Notes: generated from the sequence alone by a model not told the origin. DNA of 63,606 nt from an uncultured Brevibacillus sp. (GCF_947502445.1 NZ_CANMZW010000035.1:1-63606), one strand, 5' to 3'. Shown: positions 51,039-60,079, counted from the first letter of the stretch. Numbers and translations: made by a program.

Positions 51039-51152
51039 ATGAAAGTGAGACCTTCGGTTAAGCCGATCTGCGAGAAATGCAAGGTTATCCGTCGTAAAGG
51101 CAACGTAATGGTTATTTGTGAAAATCCGAAGCATAAGCAAAAACAAGGGTAA
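51039..51152 (+). CDS. rpmJ: Ribosomal protein L36
   Basis: A 37-residue 50S protein, below usual length cut-offs. It starts MKVRPSVKPICEKC and ends KHKQKQG. Zinc ligands C11, C14, C27 and H32 are present. AAGGGAGG lies before the ATG, and rpsM follows 21 bases later. Confidence 0.96.
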   Translation: MKVRPSVKPICEKCKVIRRKGNVMVICENPKHKQKQG

Positions 51153-51173
51153 ACAAGGAGGTGCTTTTTACAC

Positions 51174-51542
51174 ATGGCACGTATTGCAGGCGTTGACTTG
51201 CCACGCGAAAAACGCGTTGAAGTCGCTCTTACCTACATCTTTGGTATTGGCCGCCCCACGTCTCAAAAAATTCTGTCTGCCACTGGCGTAGATGCGAACA
51301 CTCGTGTTCGTGATCTGACAGAAGACGAAGTTGGAAAACTGCGTGAGTACATCGACAAAACGGTTAAGGTGGAAGGCGATCTCCGTCGTGAGATTTCTTT
51401 GAACATCAAACGTTTGATGGAAATCGGTTGCTTCCGTGGCATCCGTCATCGTCGTGGACTCCCTGTTCGCGGTCAACGTTCTAAAACGAATGCTCGTACG
51501 CGCAAAGGTCCACGCCGTACAGTAGCAAACAAGAAGAAGTAA
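51174..51542 (+). CDS. rpsM: Ribosomal protein S13
   Basis: A 122-residue 30S head protein that bridges to L5 and contacts P-site tRNA with its basic tail. It starts MARIAGVDLPREKRVE; RHRRGLPVRGQRSKTNART is the conserved C-terminal block. AAGGAGGTG precedes the ATG. Confidence 0.98.
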   Translation: MARIAGVDLPREKRVEVALTYIFGIGRPTSQKILSATGVDANTRVRDLTEDEVGKLREYIDKTVKVEGDLRREISLNIKRLMEIGCFRGIRHRRGLPVRGQRSKTNARTRKGPRRTVANKKK

Positions 51543-51558
51543 AGGAGGGTAATCTGAC

Positions 51559-51960
51559 ATGGCGAAAAGAAAACAGGCTACAGCAACTCGTACCCGTCGT
51601 CGTGATCGCAAAAATGTTGAAGTCGGCGTAGCACATATTCGTTCTACTTTCAACAATACGATCGTAACTATCACAGATCCACACGGTAACGCGATCTCTT
51701 GGTCCAGTGCTGGTTCCCTCGGTTTCAAGGGCTCCCGTAAAAGCACTCCATTTGCTGCGCAAATGGCTGCTGAAGCGGCTGCACGTGTTGCTATGGAACA
51801 TGGCATGCGTTCTCTTGAAGTATCAGTTAAAGGCCCAGGTGCTGGTCGCGAAGCAGCGATCCGTTCCCTGCAAGCTACTGGTCTTGAAGTGAACATGATT
51901 AAAGACGTGACGCCAATTCCGCACAACGGTTGCCGTCCACCAAAACGTCGCCGCGTGTAA
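51559..51960 (+). CDS. rpsK: Ribosomal protein S11
   Basis: A 133-residue platform protein of the 30S subunit. Conserved IRSTFNNTIVTITD and the C terminus PIPHNGCRPPKRRRV are intact. AAAGGAGGG precedes the ATG. The 156 bases that follow hold no clear promoter or terminator before rpoA. Confidence 0.98.
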   Translation: MAKRKQATATRTRRRDRKNVEVGVAHIRSTFNNTIVTITDPHGNAISWSSAGSLGFKGSRKSTPFAAQMAAEAAARVAMEHGMRSLEVSVKGPGAGREAAIRSLQATGLEVNMIKDVTPIPHNGCRPPKRRRV

Positions 51961-52116
51961 CTGGTTTATATCGTTCAGAACATGTCCATACTAGAATGGT
52001 AAATTCTGATTTATAGCTTGTCATGCACGCAAACGGTAAACCGCCGGGGAAATTCCTGAGTGGGCACGTATGCGGCCCACCCAAGGATTTCGACGTTTTG
52101 AAGGAGGGTTTGTTTA

Positions 52117-53061
52117 ATGATAGAAATAGAAAAACCAAAAATCGAGGTTGTGGAAGTTAGCGACGACAACTCGTATGGAAAGTTTGTTGTAGAACCTCTA
52201 GAGCGCGGATATGGAACTACCCTTGGCAACTCGCTGAGACGAATTCTTCTTTCGTCCTTGCCAGGCGCGGCAGTTCGTACCGTTCAAATCGATGGGGTTC
52301 TTCACGAGTTCTCTACAGTGGAAGGCGTCGTTGAAGATGTAACCGAGATCATCCTGAACATCAAAGGCTTGGCGCTGAAGATCCATTCCGATGAAGAAAA
52401 AGTAATCGAGATCGATGCAGAAGGCGAAGGCGTTGTCAAAGCGGGAGATATCCGTGCTGACAGTGATGTGGAGGTCTTAAACCCTGATCTTCATATTGCA
52501 ACGTTGGCCAATGGCGGTCGTCTGCATATCCGCATGACAGCTGGACGTGGTCGTGGTTATGTTCAATCAGACGGAAACAAATCGGAGGATCTACCTATTG
52601 GTGTGATTCCGATTGATTCGATCTACACGCCGATCAAGCGCGTTAACTATCAAGTGGAAAATACCCGCGTAGGGCAAATGACCAACTATGATAAGTTGAC
52701 TCTTGAGGTTTGGGCTAACGGTAGTATCAGTCCGGAAGAAGCCGTAAGTCTCGGCGCTAAAATCATGACGGAGCACCTGAACCTGTTTGTCGGTTTGACC
52801 GATGAGGCGAAGGATGCAGAAATCATGGTGGAAAAGGAAGAAGACAAGAAAGAGAAAGTCTTGGAGATGACTATCGAAGAGCTCGATCTTTCTGTCCGTT
52901 CCTACAACTGCTTGAAGCGTGCCGGTATCAACACCGTGCAAGAGCTGACGCAGAAGACCGAAGAGGACATGATGAAAGTGCGCAACCTGGGACGCAAATC
53001 TCTGGAAGAAGTACAAGAAAAGTTGGCTGAACTGGGCTTGTCCCTGCGCAGCGACGACTAG
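52117..53061 (+). CDS. rpoA: RNA polymerase alpha subunit
   Basis: A 314-residue subunit that nucleates core assembly. The N-terminal dimerisation domain contains LERGYGTTLGNSLRRILLSSLPG; an acidic linker (about 226-243) joins it to the C-terminal domain (RSYNCLKRAGINTVQELTQ, then NLGRKSLEEVQ) that binds UP elements and activators. GAAGGAGGG precedes the ATG. Confidence 0.98.
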   Translation: MIEIEKPKIEVVEVSDDNSYGKFVVEPLERGYGTTLGNSLRRILLSSLPGAAVRTVQIDGVLHEFSTVEGVVEDVTEIILNIKGLALKIHSDEEKVIEIDAEGEGVVKAGDIRADSDVEVLNPDLHIATLANGGRLHIRMTAGRGRGYVQSDGNKSEDLPIGVIPIDSIYTPIKRVNYQVENTRVGQMTNYDKLTLEVWANGSISPEEAVSLGAKIMTEHLNLFVGLTDEAKDAEIMVEKEEDKKEKVLEMTIEELDLSVRSYNCLKRAGINTVQELTQKTEEDMMKVRNLGRKSLEEVQEKLAELGLSLRSDD

Positions 53062-53116
53062 AGAAGCAAACCGATAGCACGTTTTTGTTCTCTCGAGTAA
53101 GAGGGAGGTAAAGAAC

Positions 53117-53476
53117 ATGGCATACCGTAAATTGGGTCGTCGCAGCTCAGCTCGTAAAGCGCTGTTCCGTGACTTGGTAACTGACCTGATCATCAACGAG
53201 CGCATCGAAACTACAGAGATGAAAGCGAAAGAACTTCGCCCAATCGCTGAGAAAATGATCACGCTCGCGAAACGTGGCGATCTGCATGCTCGCCGTCAAG
53301 TTGCTGCTTTCGTTCGCAAAGAAGTTGCGAATGCAGAAGGCCGCGATGCTGTTCAAAAACTGTTCGATGAAATCGCGCCTCGTTTCAAAGAGCGCAACGG
53401 TGGATACACTCGTATCCTGAAAGCCGGCCCTCGTCGTGGCGACGCTGCTCCAATGGCGTACATCGAATTCGTATAA
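53117..53476 (+). CDS. rplQ: Ribosomal protein L17
   Basis: A 119-residue 50S protein at the tunnel exit. It starts MAYRKLGRRSSARKALFRDL and ends APMAYIEFV. AGAGGGAGG precedes the ATG. It closes the S10-spc-alpha cluster; a terminator-like hairpin follows. Confidence 0.98.
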   Translation: MAYRKLGRRSSARKALFRDLVTDLIINERIETTEMKAKELRPIAEKMITLAKRGDLHARRQVAAFVRKEVANAEGRDAVQKLFDEIAPRFKERNGGYTRILKAGPRRGDAAPMAYIEFV

Positions 53477-53544
53477 GTCATCACAAGATATTGGTCGTTC
53501 TACCTGCGTACGGGAGCCTCTCCCGAACCTGGTAAACTACCGCG

Positions 53545-53602
53545 AAAAGGGTGGGGGCAGATCTGGTCATAGGCTGGACTCTGATTCAACCCTTTTTTCC
53601 TT
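53545..53602 (+). terminator. Terminator after rplQ
   Basis: AAAAGGGT (53545-53552) pairs with ACCCTTTT (53589-53596) across a 36-base loop, followed by further T and C. The long loop makes it less certain than others here, but no gene or other signal is seen in the 185-base gap. Confidence 0.6.
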
Positions 53603-53661
53603 TCTATCCGTTGTTTTGCTCGTTCGTTCCTTCGTAGTAATGGGGAGGATGTGATAGCCTC

Positions 53662-54513
53662 ATGAGTGAGGAGAGCTTGCTAGCTTTACAAAGTGTCTCT
53701 TTTGCTTACGATGATGAGGATGGCAAGCGAGTACCCGTACTGAAAGACGTGGACCTCACGATCGAGAAAGGCTCTTTCGTTTCCGTTCTTGGGCATAACG
53801 GTTCGGGTAAGTCGACCATGGCAAAACTGATGAATGCTTTATTGCTTCCTGCTGGAGGTAAGGTGCTTGTCAGTGGGATGGATACCCAGAACGGAGAAGT
53901 GCTGTGGGAAATTCGTCAGCATGTTGGTATGGTCTTTCAAAATCCCGACAATCAGATTGTTGGGGCAACCGTGGAAGACGATGTGGCCTTTGGCCTCGAA
54001 AACATGGGTGTCGATCCCGAGGAAATGCGGCATCGCATTGATGAGACGCTGCTTTCTGTCGGCATGGAAAAGTACTTGTTAGCCGAACCGCATCGTTTGT
54101 CAGGTGGACAAAAGCAGCGCGTGGCTATCGCGGGGATTTTGGCAATGCGGCCTTCTGTCATTATTCTTGATGAAGCGACCGCGATGCTTGATCCGAAGGG
54201 AAGACAGGAAGTGCTGCTTTTGGCACGTAAGCTTAATCGTGAAGAAGGGATCACGGTCGTCAACATTACTCACTTTCCCGAAGAGGCCATTTATTCGGAC
54301 CGCGTCATCGTGATGAACGCTGGTGAAGTCTTGATGGAGGGTCTACCGAGTGAGGTATTCAGCCAGGTAGAGCGACTTAAGGAAGCAGGCCTTGATGTAC
54401 CGTTCGTTGTAAGGCTACGGCATGAGCTTTCTGCAAAAGGAATCGATCTACCATTTGTACTGCACCAAGAGGAGCTGGTGGAGCACGTATGCAAATTACT
54501 TTTGACCAAGTAA
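53662..54513 (+). CDS. ecfA1: ECF transporter ATPase EcfA1
   Basis: A 283-residue ABC ATPase of the energy-coupling module that powers group II ECF vitamin and metal uptake. Walker A GHNGSGKST (about 43-51), Q-loop, signature LSGGQKQR and Walker B VIILDEAT are all intact. GGGGAGGA lies 13 bases from the ATG, longer spacing than usual. It overlaps ecfA2 by 25 bases. Substrate-binding S subunits are not in this window and would be shared from elsewhere in the genome. Confidence 0.95.
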   Translation: MSEESLLALQSVSFAYDDEDGKRVPVLKDVDLTIEKGSFVSVLGHNGSGKSTMAKLMNALLLPAGGKVLVSGMDTQNGEVLWEIRQHVGMVFQNPDNQIVGATVEDDVAFGLENMGVDPEEMRHRIDETLLSVGMEKYLLAEPHRLSGGQKQRVAIAGILAMRPSVIILDEATAMLDPKGRQEVLLLARKLNREEGITVVNITHFPEEAIYSDRVIVMNAGEVLMEGLPSEVFSQVERLKEAGLDVPFVVRLRHELSAKGIDLPFVLHQEELVEHVCKLLLTK

Positions 54514-55361
54514 GCCATATCTATGGCAAAGGCACACCGTTTGAAAGAGTTGCCTTGCAAGATATATCCCTGACGATCCCATCCGGTTCGTTTGTGGGCA
54601 TTATTGGCCAAACCGGCTCCGGCAAATCTACACTTATTCAGCACTTGAATGGTTTGCTCGCTCCTTCATCAGGTCGTATTCTTTTGGAGGATGTGGTCAT
54701 TACACCTTCGAAGCGACTACCTCACGCGCAGAGACGGGATATTGGGCTTGTCTTTCAATATCCTGAGCATCAGCTGTTTGAAGAAACGGTAGCCAAGGAT
54801 GTCGCCTATGGACCTCTTAATTTTGATTTGCCTGAGGCGATGGTTGAATCCCGTGTGCGTGAGTCACTAGAAGTTGTAGGTTTGGACTATGAATCGATCA
54901 AAGACCGCTCGCCATTTCACCTGAGTGGCGGTCAGATGCGCCGTGTGGCTATAGCAGGGGTTTTAGCTATGCAGCCCAAGGTGCTGGTCTTGGACGAGCC
55001 GACAGCTGGTCTCGATCCTGCTGGACGTAAGGCTATTTTAGAGGGAATTCACCGCATCCATGTAGAGCAGGGCCTAACGACATTGTTGGTGACGCACAGC
55101 ATGGAGGAAGCCGCACGCTACGCCGACTATTTGCTCGTCATGGCTGGGGGGCAGGTAGTTTTACAGGGGAAACCGGACGAGATATTTATGCAGGGAGAGA
55201 GACTGCGTGCATTGTCTCTGGATGTACCAGAAACAGTCGCATTTGTTTCGAGCCTGAATCAATTGTTGCCGGGTGAAGCAAATCTGCAAAGCTCCCTGTA
55301 CCGGGAAGAAGATCTGATAGCCCATCTCCTGGAACGGCTGTCCGTACCAAAGGAGGGCTAG
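54489..55361 (+). CDS. ecfA2: ECF transporter ATPase EcfA2
   Basis: A 290-residue second ABC ATPase that pairs with EcfA1. Walker A GQTGSGKST (about 40-48), LSGGQMRR and VLVLDEPT are intact. Its ATG lies inside the end of ecfA1 with GGAGCTGGTGGAG as ribosome site. ecfT follows two bases after its stop, so the three are made in step. Confidence 0.95.
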   Translation: MQITFDQVSHIYGKGTPFERVALQDISLTIPSGSFVGIIGQTGSGKSTLIQHLNGLLAPSSGRILLEDVVITPSKRLPHAQRRDIGLVFQYPEHQLFEETVAKDVAYGPLNFDLPEAMVESRVRESLEVVGLDYESIKDRSPFHLSGGQMRRVAIAGVLAMQPKVLVLDEPTAGLDPAGRKAILEGIHRIHVEQGLTTLLVTHSMEEAARYADYLLVMAGGQVVLQGKPDEIFMQGERLRALSLDVPETVAFVSSLNQLLPGEANLQSSLYREEDLIAHLLERLSVPKEG

Positions 55362-55363
55362 GC

Positions 55364-56161
55364 ATGCTGCAGAATATTGCAATCGGTCAATATGTGCCAG
55401 GAAAATCGTTTCTTCACCGATCTGATCCACGAAGCAAACTGCTCTTTATCATCCTTTTTGCTACCTTGGTCTTTTTGGCGAATAATGCGATCTCCTACGC
55501 CATTCTCGTCGGTTTTACGTTGTTAACGGCAGTGTTGTCGCGTCTATCGCTGTCGTATATTCTGAAAAGCCTGAAGCCAGTCTGGATTCTCATTGTGTTT
55601 ACTGTTATTCTTCACATCTTCATCACCAAAGGTGGGGCAGTCTACTATCAGCTGGGATGGTTTACGATTGAAGAGAACGGTGTTCGCCAGGCTATCTTTA
55701 TCTCACTGCGTCTAAGCTTGCTTGTGCTGATGAGCTCGCTCTTGACGCTTACCACCTCTCCGATCGATCTGACAGAAGGCTTGGAACGCTTGCTAGGGCC
55801 TTTTGGTCGAGTAGGCGTGCCGGTTCATGATATAGCGCTGATGATGTCGATTGCGCTTCGTTTCATCCCGACCTTGATGGAGGAAACGGACAAGATCATC
55901 AAGGCACAGACGGCGAGAGGAGCCAACTTTACCAGTGGCAGTCTCGTGCGAAGAGCGAAAAGCTTAATCCCAATAGCCATTCCTCTGTTTATTAGCGCTT
56001 TTCGTCGTGCAGAAGAACTGGCGTTGGCGATGGAGGCTCGCGGCTATCGTGGGGGAGTAGGAAGAACGCGGTTGAACAAGCTCAGCTTTTCCTGGCGTGA
56101 TGCCAGTGTGGCTATCGTGGGCGTTGTTCTGACGCTGGTAATAGGGTGGTGGCGAGCATGA
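55364..56161 (+). CDS. ecfT: ECF transporter transmembrane subunit EcfT
   Basis: A 265-residue membrane scaffold that links the two ATPases to interchangeable S subunits. Several hydrophobic helices lie in the N-terminal part, and the two coupling motifs with Ala-Arg-Gly are present (QTARGANF and MEARGYRGG). AAAGGAGGG precedes the ATG. Its stop overlaps the truA ATG (ATGA). Confidence 0.95.
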   Translation: MLQNIAIGQYVPGKSFLHRSDPRSKLLFIILFATLVFLANNAISYAILVGFTLLTAVLSRLSLSYILKSLKPVWILIVFTVILHIFITKGGAVYYQLGWFTIEENGVRQAIFISLRLSLLVLMSSLLTLTTSPIDLTEGLERLLGPFGRVGVPVHDIALMMSIALRFIPTLMEETDKIIKAQTARGANFTSGSLVRRAKSLIPIAIPLFISAFRRAEELALAMEARGYRGGVGRTRLNKLSFSWRDASVAIVGVVLTLVIGWWRA

Positions 56162-56892
56162 GGCGCTTACGTTGCGTAGTAGGGTACGATGGTACTGACT
56201 ATAGCGGCTTTCAAGTACAGCCTGATCAGACGACGATCCAGGGGGAAATTGAGGCTGCTCTAGAGCGGATTACCGGGGAAGAGATTCAGATTCATGGTTC
56301 GGGTCGTACGGATGCCGGTGTTCATGCTCGTGGTCAGGTGATCCACTTTGATACGAATAGCCATATTCCGATGGATAAGTGGCGATTCGTGCTGAATAAT
56401 CAGCTGCCGGATGCGATTGTCATCCGTTCCGTGGAAGAGGCTCCAGAGGCGTTCCACGCCCGTTTTGACGTCCAGGTAAAGGAATATCGGTACTGCATCG
56501 ACAACGGTCCTGTAGCTGATGTATTTCGCCATCGCTACGCTGATCATATTCGCTTTCCACTAGACGTGGAGGCGATGCAACAGGCTGCTCGCCATTTAGT
56601 AGGGAAGCATGACTTCACATCCTTTTGTTCTGCCAAGACCTTTGTAGAGGACAAGGTCCGTACTGTGTATGGGTTAACCGTCGAACGCCGCGGGGACGAG
56701 GTATGGGTAACCTGCAGGGGCAACGGCTTTTTGTACAACATGGTACGCATCATTGTGGGAACATTGGTGGAGGTTGGCCAAGGAAAACGTACAGCTGAAG
56801 AGCTGGTGGATATTCTAGCAGCCTGTGATCGTGAACAGGCAGGTAAAACAGCACCGGCAAAAGGGCTGACCATGTGGGAAGTCGTCTACTAG
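56158..56892 (+). CDS. truA: tRNA pseudouridine(38-40) synthase
   Basis: A 244-residue enzyme that makes pseudouridine in the anticodon arm of many tRNAs. The catalytic Asp lies in GSGRTDAGVHARGQV (about residue 52). The ATG at 56158 overlaps the ecfT stop and follows GGGTGGTGG; the in-frame GTG at 56146 is not needed. It is the last gene of ecfA1-ecfA2-ecfT-truA. Confidence 0.95.
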   Translation: MRRLRCVVGYDGTDYSGFQVQPDQTTIQGEIEAALERITGEEIQIHGSGRTDAGVHARGQVIHFDTNSHIPMDKWRFVLNNQLPDAIVIRSVEEAPEAFHARFDVQVKEYRYCIDNGPVADVFRHRYADHIRFPLDVEAMQQAARHLVGKHDFTSFCSAKTFVEDKVRTVYGLTVERRGDEVWVTCRGNGFLYNMVRIIVGTLVEVGQGKRTAEELVDILAACDREQAGKTAPAKGLTMWEVVY

Positions 56893-56929
56893 TTCTGTGA
56901 TTTCCAGCTATTAGCCTTGACGAAGGCAC

Positions 56930-56958
56930 TTGACTATGCGTCCCCTATGTAGTACGAT
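56930..56958 (+). promoter_or_regulatory. SigA promoter of rplM-rpsI
   Basis: TTGACT, 17 bases, TACGAT, about 190 bases before rplM. Confidence 0.7.
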
Positions 56959-57015
56959 ATTCCTTGGTATTTTAACCCCGCCTAGCCCCACTCTAGCCCC
57001 GGGATTGAATGACAA

Positions 57016-57090
57016 GATCGTGATTACATGGAACACCTGGGAGAGTTGCTCACCTGTAACAGCAACAATCTTCCATTTGCAAGTTTCGAT
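57016..57090 (+). promoter_or_regulatory. Structured leader before rplM (L13 leader type)
   Basis: Three nested pairings can be drawn: GATCG (57016) with CGAT (57087), ATGGAA (57028-57033) with TTCCAT (57071-57076), and GTTGCT (57045-57050) with AGCAAC (57061-57066). This fits the L13 autoregulatory leader known from Firmicutes. A doubled CTAGCCCC lies just upstream (56981-57000). Confidence 0.65.
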
Positions 57091-57147
57091 GTTTTTGGTT
57101 ATAAGTAGATGAACATGTTTGAGGTAAGATATTTAGGAGGGACAAAA

Positions 57148-57585
57148 ATGCGTACCACATATATGGCGAAACCGCTCGAAGTTGAGCGTAAATGGTACAT
57201 CGTTGACGCAGAAGGTCAAACGCTTGGCCGTCTGGCGAGCGAAGTAGCTTCTATCCTGCGCGGCAAATTGAAACCAGAATTCACTCCTCACGTTGATGCT
57301 GGCGATTTCGTAATCGTAATCAATGCTGACAAAGTGAAATTGACTGGTAAAAAACTGCAAGACAAAATCTACTACACTCACTCCCTGTATCCAGGTGGTT
57401 TGAAAAAGACCACTGCTGGCGACATGCTGAACAAGAGACCAGATCGTATGTTCGAACTGGCTGTAAAAGGCATGCTGCCTAAAAACAGCCTGGGACGTCA
57501 AATGTTCACCAAGCTGAAAGTATACGCTGGAACTGAGCACCCGCACGCAGCACAAAAACCAGAAGTTTGGCAAATTCGCGGTTAA
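57148..57585 (+). CDS. rplM: Ribosomal protein L13
   Basis: A 145-residue early-assembly 50S protein. It starts MRTTYMAKPLEVERKWY, with IINADKVKLTGKK-type and KGMLPKNSLGRQMF blocks typical of the family. TTAGGAGGGA precedes the ATG at 57148; the in-frame start at 57109 lies in the leader. It is followed by rpsI after 20 bases. Confidence 0.97.
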   Translation: MRTTYMAKPLEVERKWYIVDAEGQTLGRLASEVASILRGKLKPEFTPHVDAGDFVIVINADKVKLTGKKLQDKIYYTHSLYPGGLKKTTAGDMLNKRPDRMFELAVKGMLPKNSLGRQMFTKLKVYAGTEHPHAAQKPEVWQIRG

Positions 57586-57605
57586 GGTAAAGGGAGGAAA
57601 TATAC

Positions 57606-57998
57606 GTGGCACAAGTACAATACTACGGTACAGGTCGTCGTAAGCACTCCGTAGCACGCGTTCGCCTGGTTCCAGGTGAAGGTCGCATTTTGATCAACAA
57701 GCGTGAAATGGACACTTACTTTGGTTTGGAAACATTGAAATTGATCGTAAAACAACCACTCGTTCTGACTGAAACACTTGGTCGTTACGATGTTCTGGTT
57801 AACGTAAACGGTGGCGGAACTACAGGTCAAGCTGGTGCTATCCGTCATGGCGTGGCTCGCGCTCTGCTGAAAGCAGATCCGGAACTGCGTGGCGCTCTGA
57901 AACGCGCTGGCTTCCTGACTCGTGACCCTCGTATGAAAGAACGTAAAAAATACGGCTTGAAAGCAGCTCGTCGCGCTCCTCAATTCTCCAAGCGCTAA
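57606..57998 (+). CDS. rpsI: Ribosomal protein S9
   Basis: A 130-residue 30S protein whose C-terminal tail (RAPQFSKR) reaches P-site tRNA. GTGRRKHSVARVRLVPG and DPRMKERKKYGLKAAR are conserved. The start is GTG with AAGGGAGG upstream. A strong terminator ends the rplM-rpsI pair. Confidence 0.98.
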   Translation: MAQVQYYGTGRRKHSVARVRLVPGEGRILINKREMDTYFGLETLKLIVKQPLVLTETLGRYDVLVNVNGGGTTGQAGAIRHGVARALLKADPELRGALKRAGFLTRDPRMKERKKYGLKAARRAPQFSKR

Positions 57999-58014
57999 TA
58001 TTGCTTTCGGATAC

Positions 58015-58050
58015 AACCCCTTGTCTGTTCGCAGACAGGGGGTTTTCTTT
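58015..58050 (+). terminator. Terminator after rpsI
   Basis: A 13-bp stem (58015-58027 with 58032-58044) capped by a TTCG tetraloop is followed by a T-rich tail. Confidence 0.93.
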
Positions 58051-58056
58051 TTACGG

Positions 58057-58085
58057 GTATATTTGTCCATGTTTGTCCATATGAT
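58057..58085 (+). promoter_or_regulatory. Possible SigE-type promoter of cwlD
   Basis: GTATATT, 14 bases, CATATGAT resembles the mother-cell SigE consensus (about six of eight in the -10 element). Two TTTGTCCAT copies (58062-58070 and 58072-58080) overlap it. Confidence 0.5.
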
Positions 58086-58117
58086 GGAACGAGAATGGGA
58101 CAAAGGGGACGATACTC

Positions 58118-58834
58118 GTGACAAGAAAAGGAGTAGGCTGGATTCTTGCTTTTGCTTTGCTTATTTTGTTGTTCACCTATGAATCACCGGATCGTTCCTC
58201 CTGGATGGCTTGGTCATTGCCTTTGACGGGTACCGTTATTGCTATCGATCCTGGGCATGGAGGAAAAGATGGTGGCGCTGTCTCTAGTTCGGGGGATGTA
58301 GTGGAAAAAGAGGTAACACTTGCGATTAGCATGTACTTACGTGACTTTTTACAGCAGTCAGGAGCTTTTGTCGTGATGACGAGGGAAGAGGACAAGGATT
58401 TGGCTTCACCTGAGGCAGATAAAGCGAAAAAACGAAAGTCAGAGGATATTCGTAATAGGGTGAAGCTCGTAAACGATAGTGCTCCGGACTTTCTCATCAG
58501 CATTCATGTTAATTCTATCCCTTCTCCCAAATGGTCTGGAGCGCAAACGTTCTATTCGCCCACGTTCAAGAAAAGCGAGGATGTATCCTTTTTGATTCAG
58601 GATGAAATTAAGAGGGTCATCGGGAATACGGACCGTGTTCCGAAAAAGACGGATACTGTATTTCTGATACGTGAGGTTACCTGTCCTGCAGTGTTAGTAG
58701 AGGTTGGATTCGTCAGCAATACAGAAGAAGCGAAAAAGCTTCAAACGGTTGAGTATCAAAAAGCGATGGCAAATGCGATCTATCAGGGGATCCTGCGGCA
58801 GTATTCCGGTGAAAAAGCGCCAGTTACACCTTGA
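58118..58834 (+). CDS. cwlD: N-acetylmuramoyl-L-alanine amidase CwlD
   Basis: A 238-residue Amidase_3 enzyme that removes peptide side chains during spore cortex synthesis, the first step to muramic-delta-lactam. A membrane-spanning signal lies near residues 6-22, then AIDPGHGGKDGGA (zinc His), the Glu in EKEV, the His in SIHVNS and the catalytic Glu in LVEVGF. The start is GTG with AAAGGGGA upstream. It begins the sporulation block; in B. subtilis PdaA completes the lactam ring. Confidence 0.94.
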   Translation: MTRKGVGWILAFALLILLFTYESPDRSSWMAWSLPLTGTVIAIDPGHGGKDGGAVSSSGDVVEKEVTLAISMYLRDFLQQSGAFVVMTREEDKDLASPEADKAKKRKSEDIRNRVKLVNDSAPDFLISIHVNSIPSPKWSGAQTFYSPTFKKSEDVSFLIQDEIKRVIGNTDRVPKKTDTVFLIREVTCPAVLVEVGFVSNTEEAKKLQTVEYQKAMANAIYQGILRQYSGEKAPVTP

Positions 58835-58868
58835 GCGGGTGGTGCCTCGTGTCCCAGCCGCTCGAATA

Positions 58869-58877
58869 TGCTATAAT
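58869..58877 (+). promoter_or_regulatory. Extended -10 promoter of salA
   Basis: TGCTATAAT is an extended -10 box with a perfect hexamer, 70 bases before salA. No good -35 box is seen at 17 bases. Confidence 0.65.
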
Positions 58878-58947
58878 GAACGCGCAAACGTAATTGAAAG
58901 CACTGATATGCCATGATTGAAAAGAAGATAGATGAGGTGAACAACAG

Positions 58948-60057
58948 ATGTTGACCAAAGAACAGATTTTAGAAGCACTGCGTGATGTAAAGGACCCAGA
59001 AATCAACCGCAGTCTGGTTGAACTCAATATGATCCGCGACATTCACATTGACGGTGACACCGTTAGTCTCACTGTAGTTTTAACAATTACAGGCTGTCCG
59101 TTGAAGGCTAAAATCGAGGATGATGTGGTCGCAGCCATTCGAGCTTTGGGAGCTGCCAAAGTTAATCTGCAGTTCGGTGCCATGACAGATGAAGAGCGCG
59201 CTGCCTTGAGTGCACAGCTGCGAGGCGGGCAAGCCCAAACGCATAATATGACTCCTGGACAAGCTCCATTGCTCAACCCGATTCTTGCGAAGGACTCGAA
59301 CACGACCTTCATCGCGGTCACGTCGGGTAAAGGTGGCGTTGGTAAATCGACTGTTACTGTCAATTTGGCAGTAGCCTTGGCTCGTTTGGGCAAAAAGGTT
59401 GGTATTATCGACGCAGACATTTATGGCTTTAGCGTACCGGATATGATGAACATCGACCAACGCCCAACGGTAATCGGAGAGACGATTTTGCCTGTTGAAA
59501 AGCAAAATGTAAAAGTAATGTCGATGGGCTTTTTTGTGGAAGACAATTCGCCGATTATATGGCGTGGCCCTATGCTGGGTAAGATGCTGCGCAACTTTTT
59601 CTCCGAAGTACATTGGGGTGAGGAACTGGATTATTTGCTCCTGGATCTGCCTCCTGGAACGGGCGACATGGCCTTGGATGTGCATACGATGATTCCGCAA
59701 AGCATGGAGATTGTTGTAACAACACCGCATGCTACAGCAGCCTTTGTAGCAGCTCGGGCAGGGGCTATGGCCAAACGTACAGGACACGAGATTTTAGGAA
59801 TCGTGGAAAATATGGCTTGGTATGAAGCGAAGGATGGCTCCAAGGAATATGTCTTTGGACGTGGCGGTGGAGCCAAGCTGGCTGAAACCTTGGCGAGTGA
59901 GCTTTTGGCTCAAATTCCTTTGGGACAGCCAGATAATCATCCATCAGAGCCAGATTATTCTCCATCGATTTATGGAGAAAGAACCGAAATTGGTCAACTG
60001 TATCTCGACATGGCCAAGCGTGTAGTGGAAAAGTGCACAGACGTTGCGTCAAAATAA
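58948..60057 (+). CDS. salA: SalA / Mrp-type P-loop ATPase
   Basis: A 369-residue protein with an N-terminal MIP18-like domain (about 1-85) and a ParA/Mrp ATPase domain with the deviant Walker A SGKGGVGKST (about 130-139). Mrp proteins carry iron-sulfur clusters to apoproteins; B. subtilis SalA also represses scoC and so affects exoprotease genes. Which role applies here is not decided by sequence. GATGAGGTG precedes the ATG. It follows cwlD and ends at a bidirectional terminator. Confidence 0.92.
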   Translation: MLTKEQILEALRDVKDPEINRSLVELNMIRDIHIDGDTVSLTVVLTITGCPLKAKIEDDVVAAIRALGAAKVNLQFGAMTDEERAALSAQLRGGQAQTHNMTPGQAPLLNPILAKDSNTTFIAVTSGKGGVGKSTVTVNLAVALARLGKKVGIIDADIYGFSVPDMMNIDQRPTVIGETILPVEKQNVKVMSMGFFVEDNSPIIWRGPMLGKMLRNFFSEVHWGEELDYLLLDLPPGTGDMALDVHTMIPQSMEIVVTTPHATAAFVAARAGAMAKRTGHEILGIVENMAWYEAKDGSKEYVFGRGGGAKLAETLASELLAQIPLGQPDNHPSEPDYSPSIYGERTEIGQLYLDMAKRVVEKCTDVASK

Positions 60058-60079
60058 CTCAATACCTTCTGATTTAGTA

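Noticed and set aside
51961..52116. A separate promoter for rpoA in the 156-base gap after rpsK
   Set aside because: No -35/-10 pair with proper spacing was found; rpoA is probably read from upstream.
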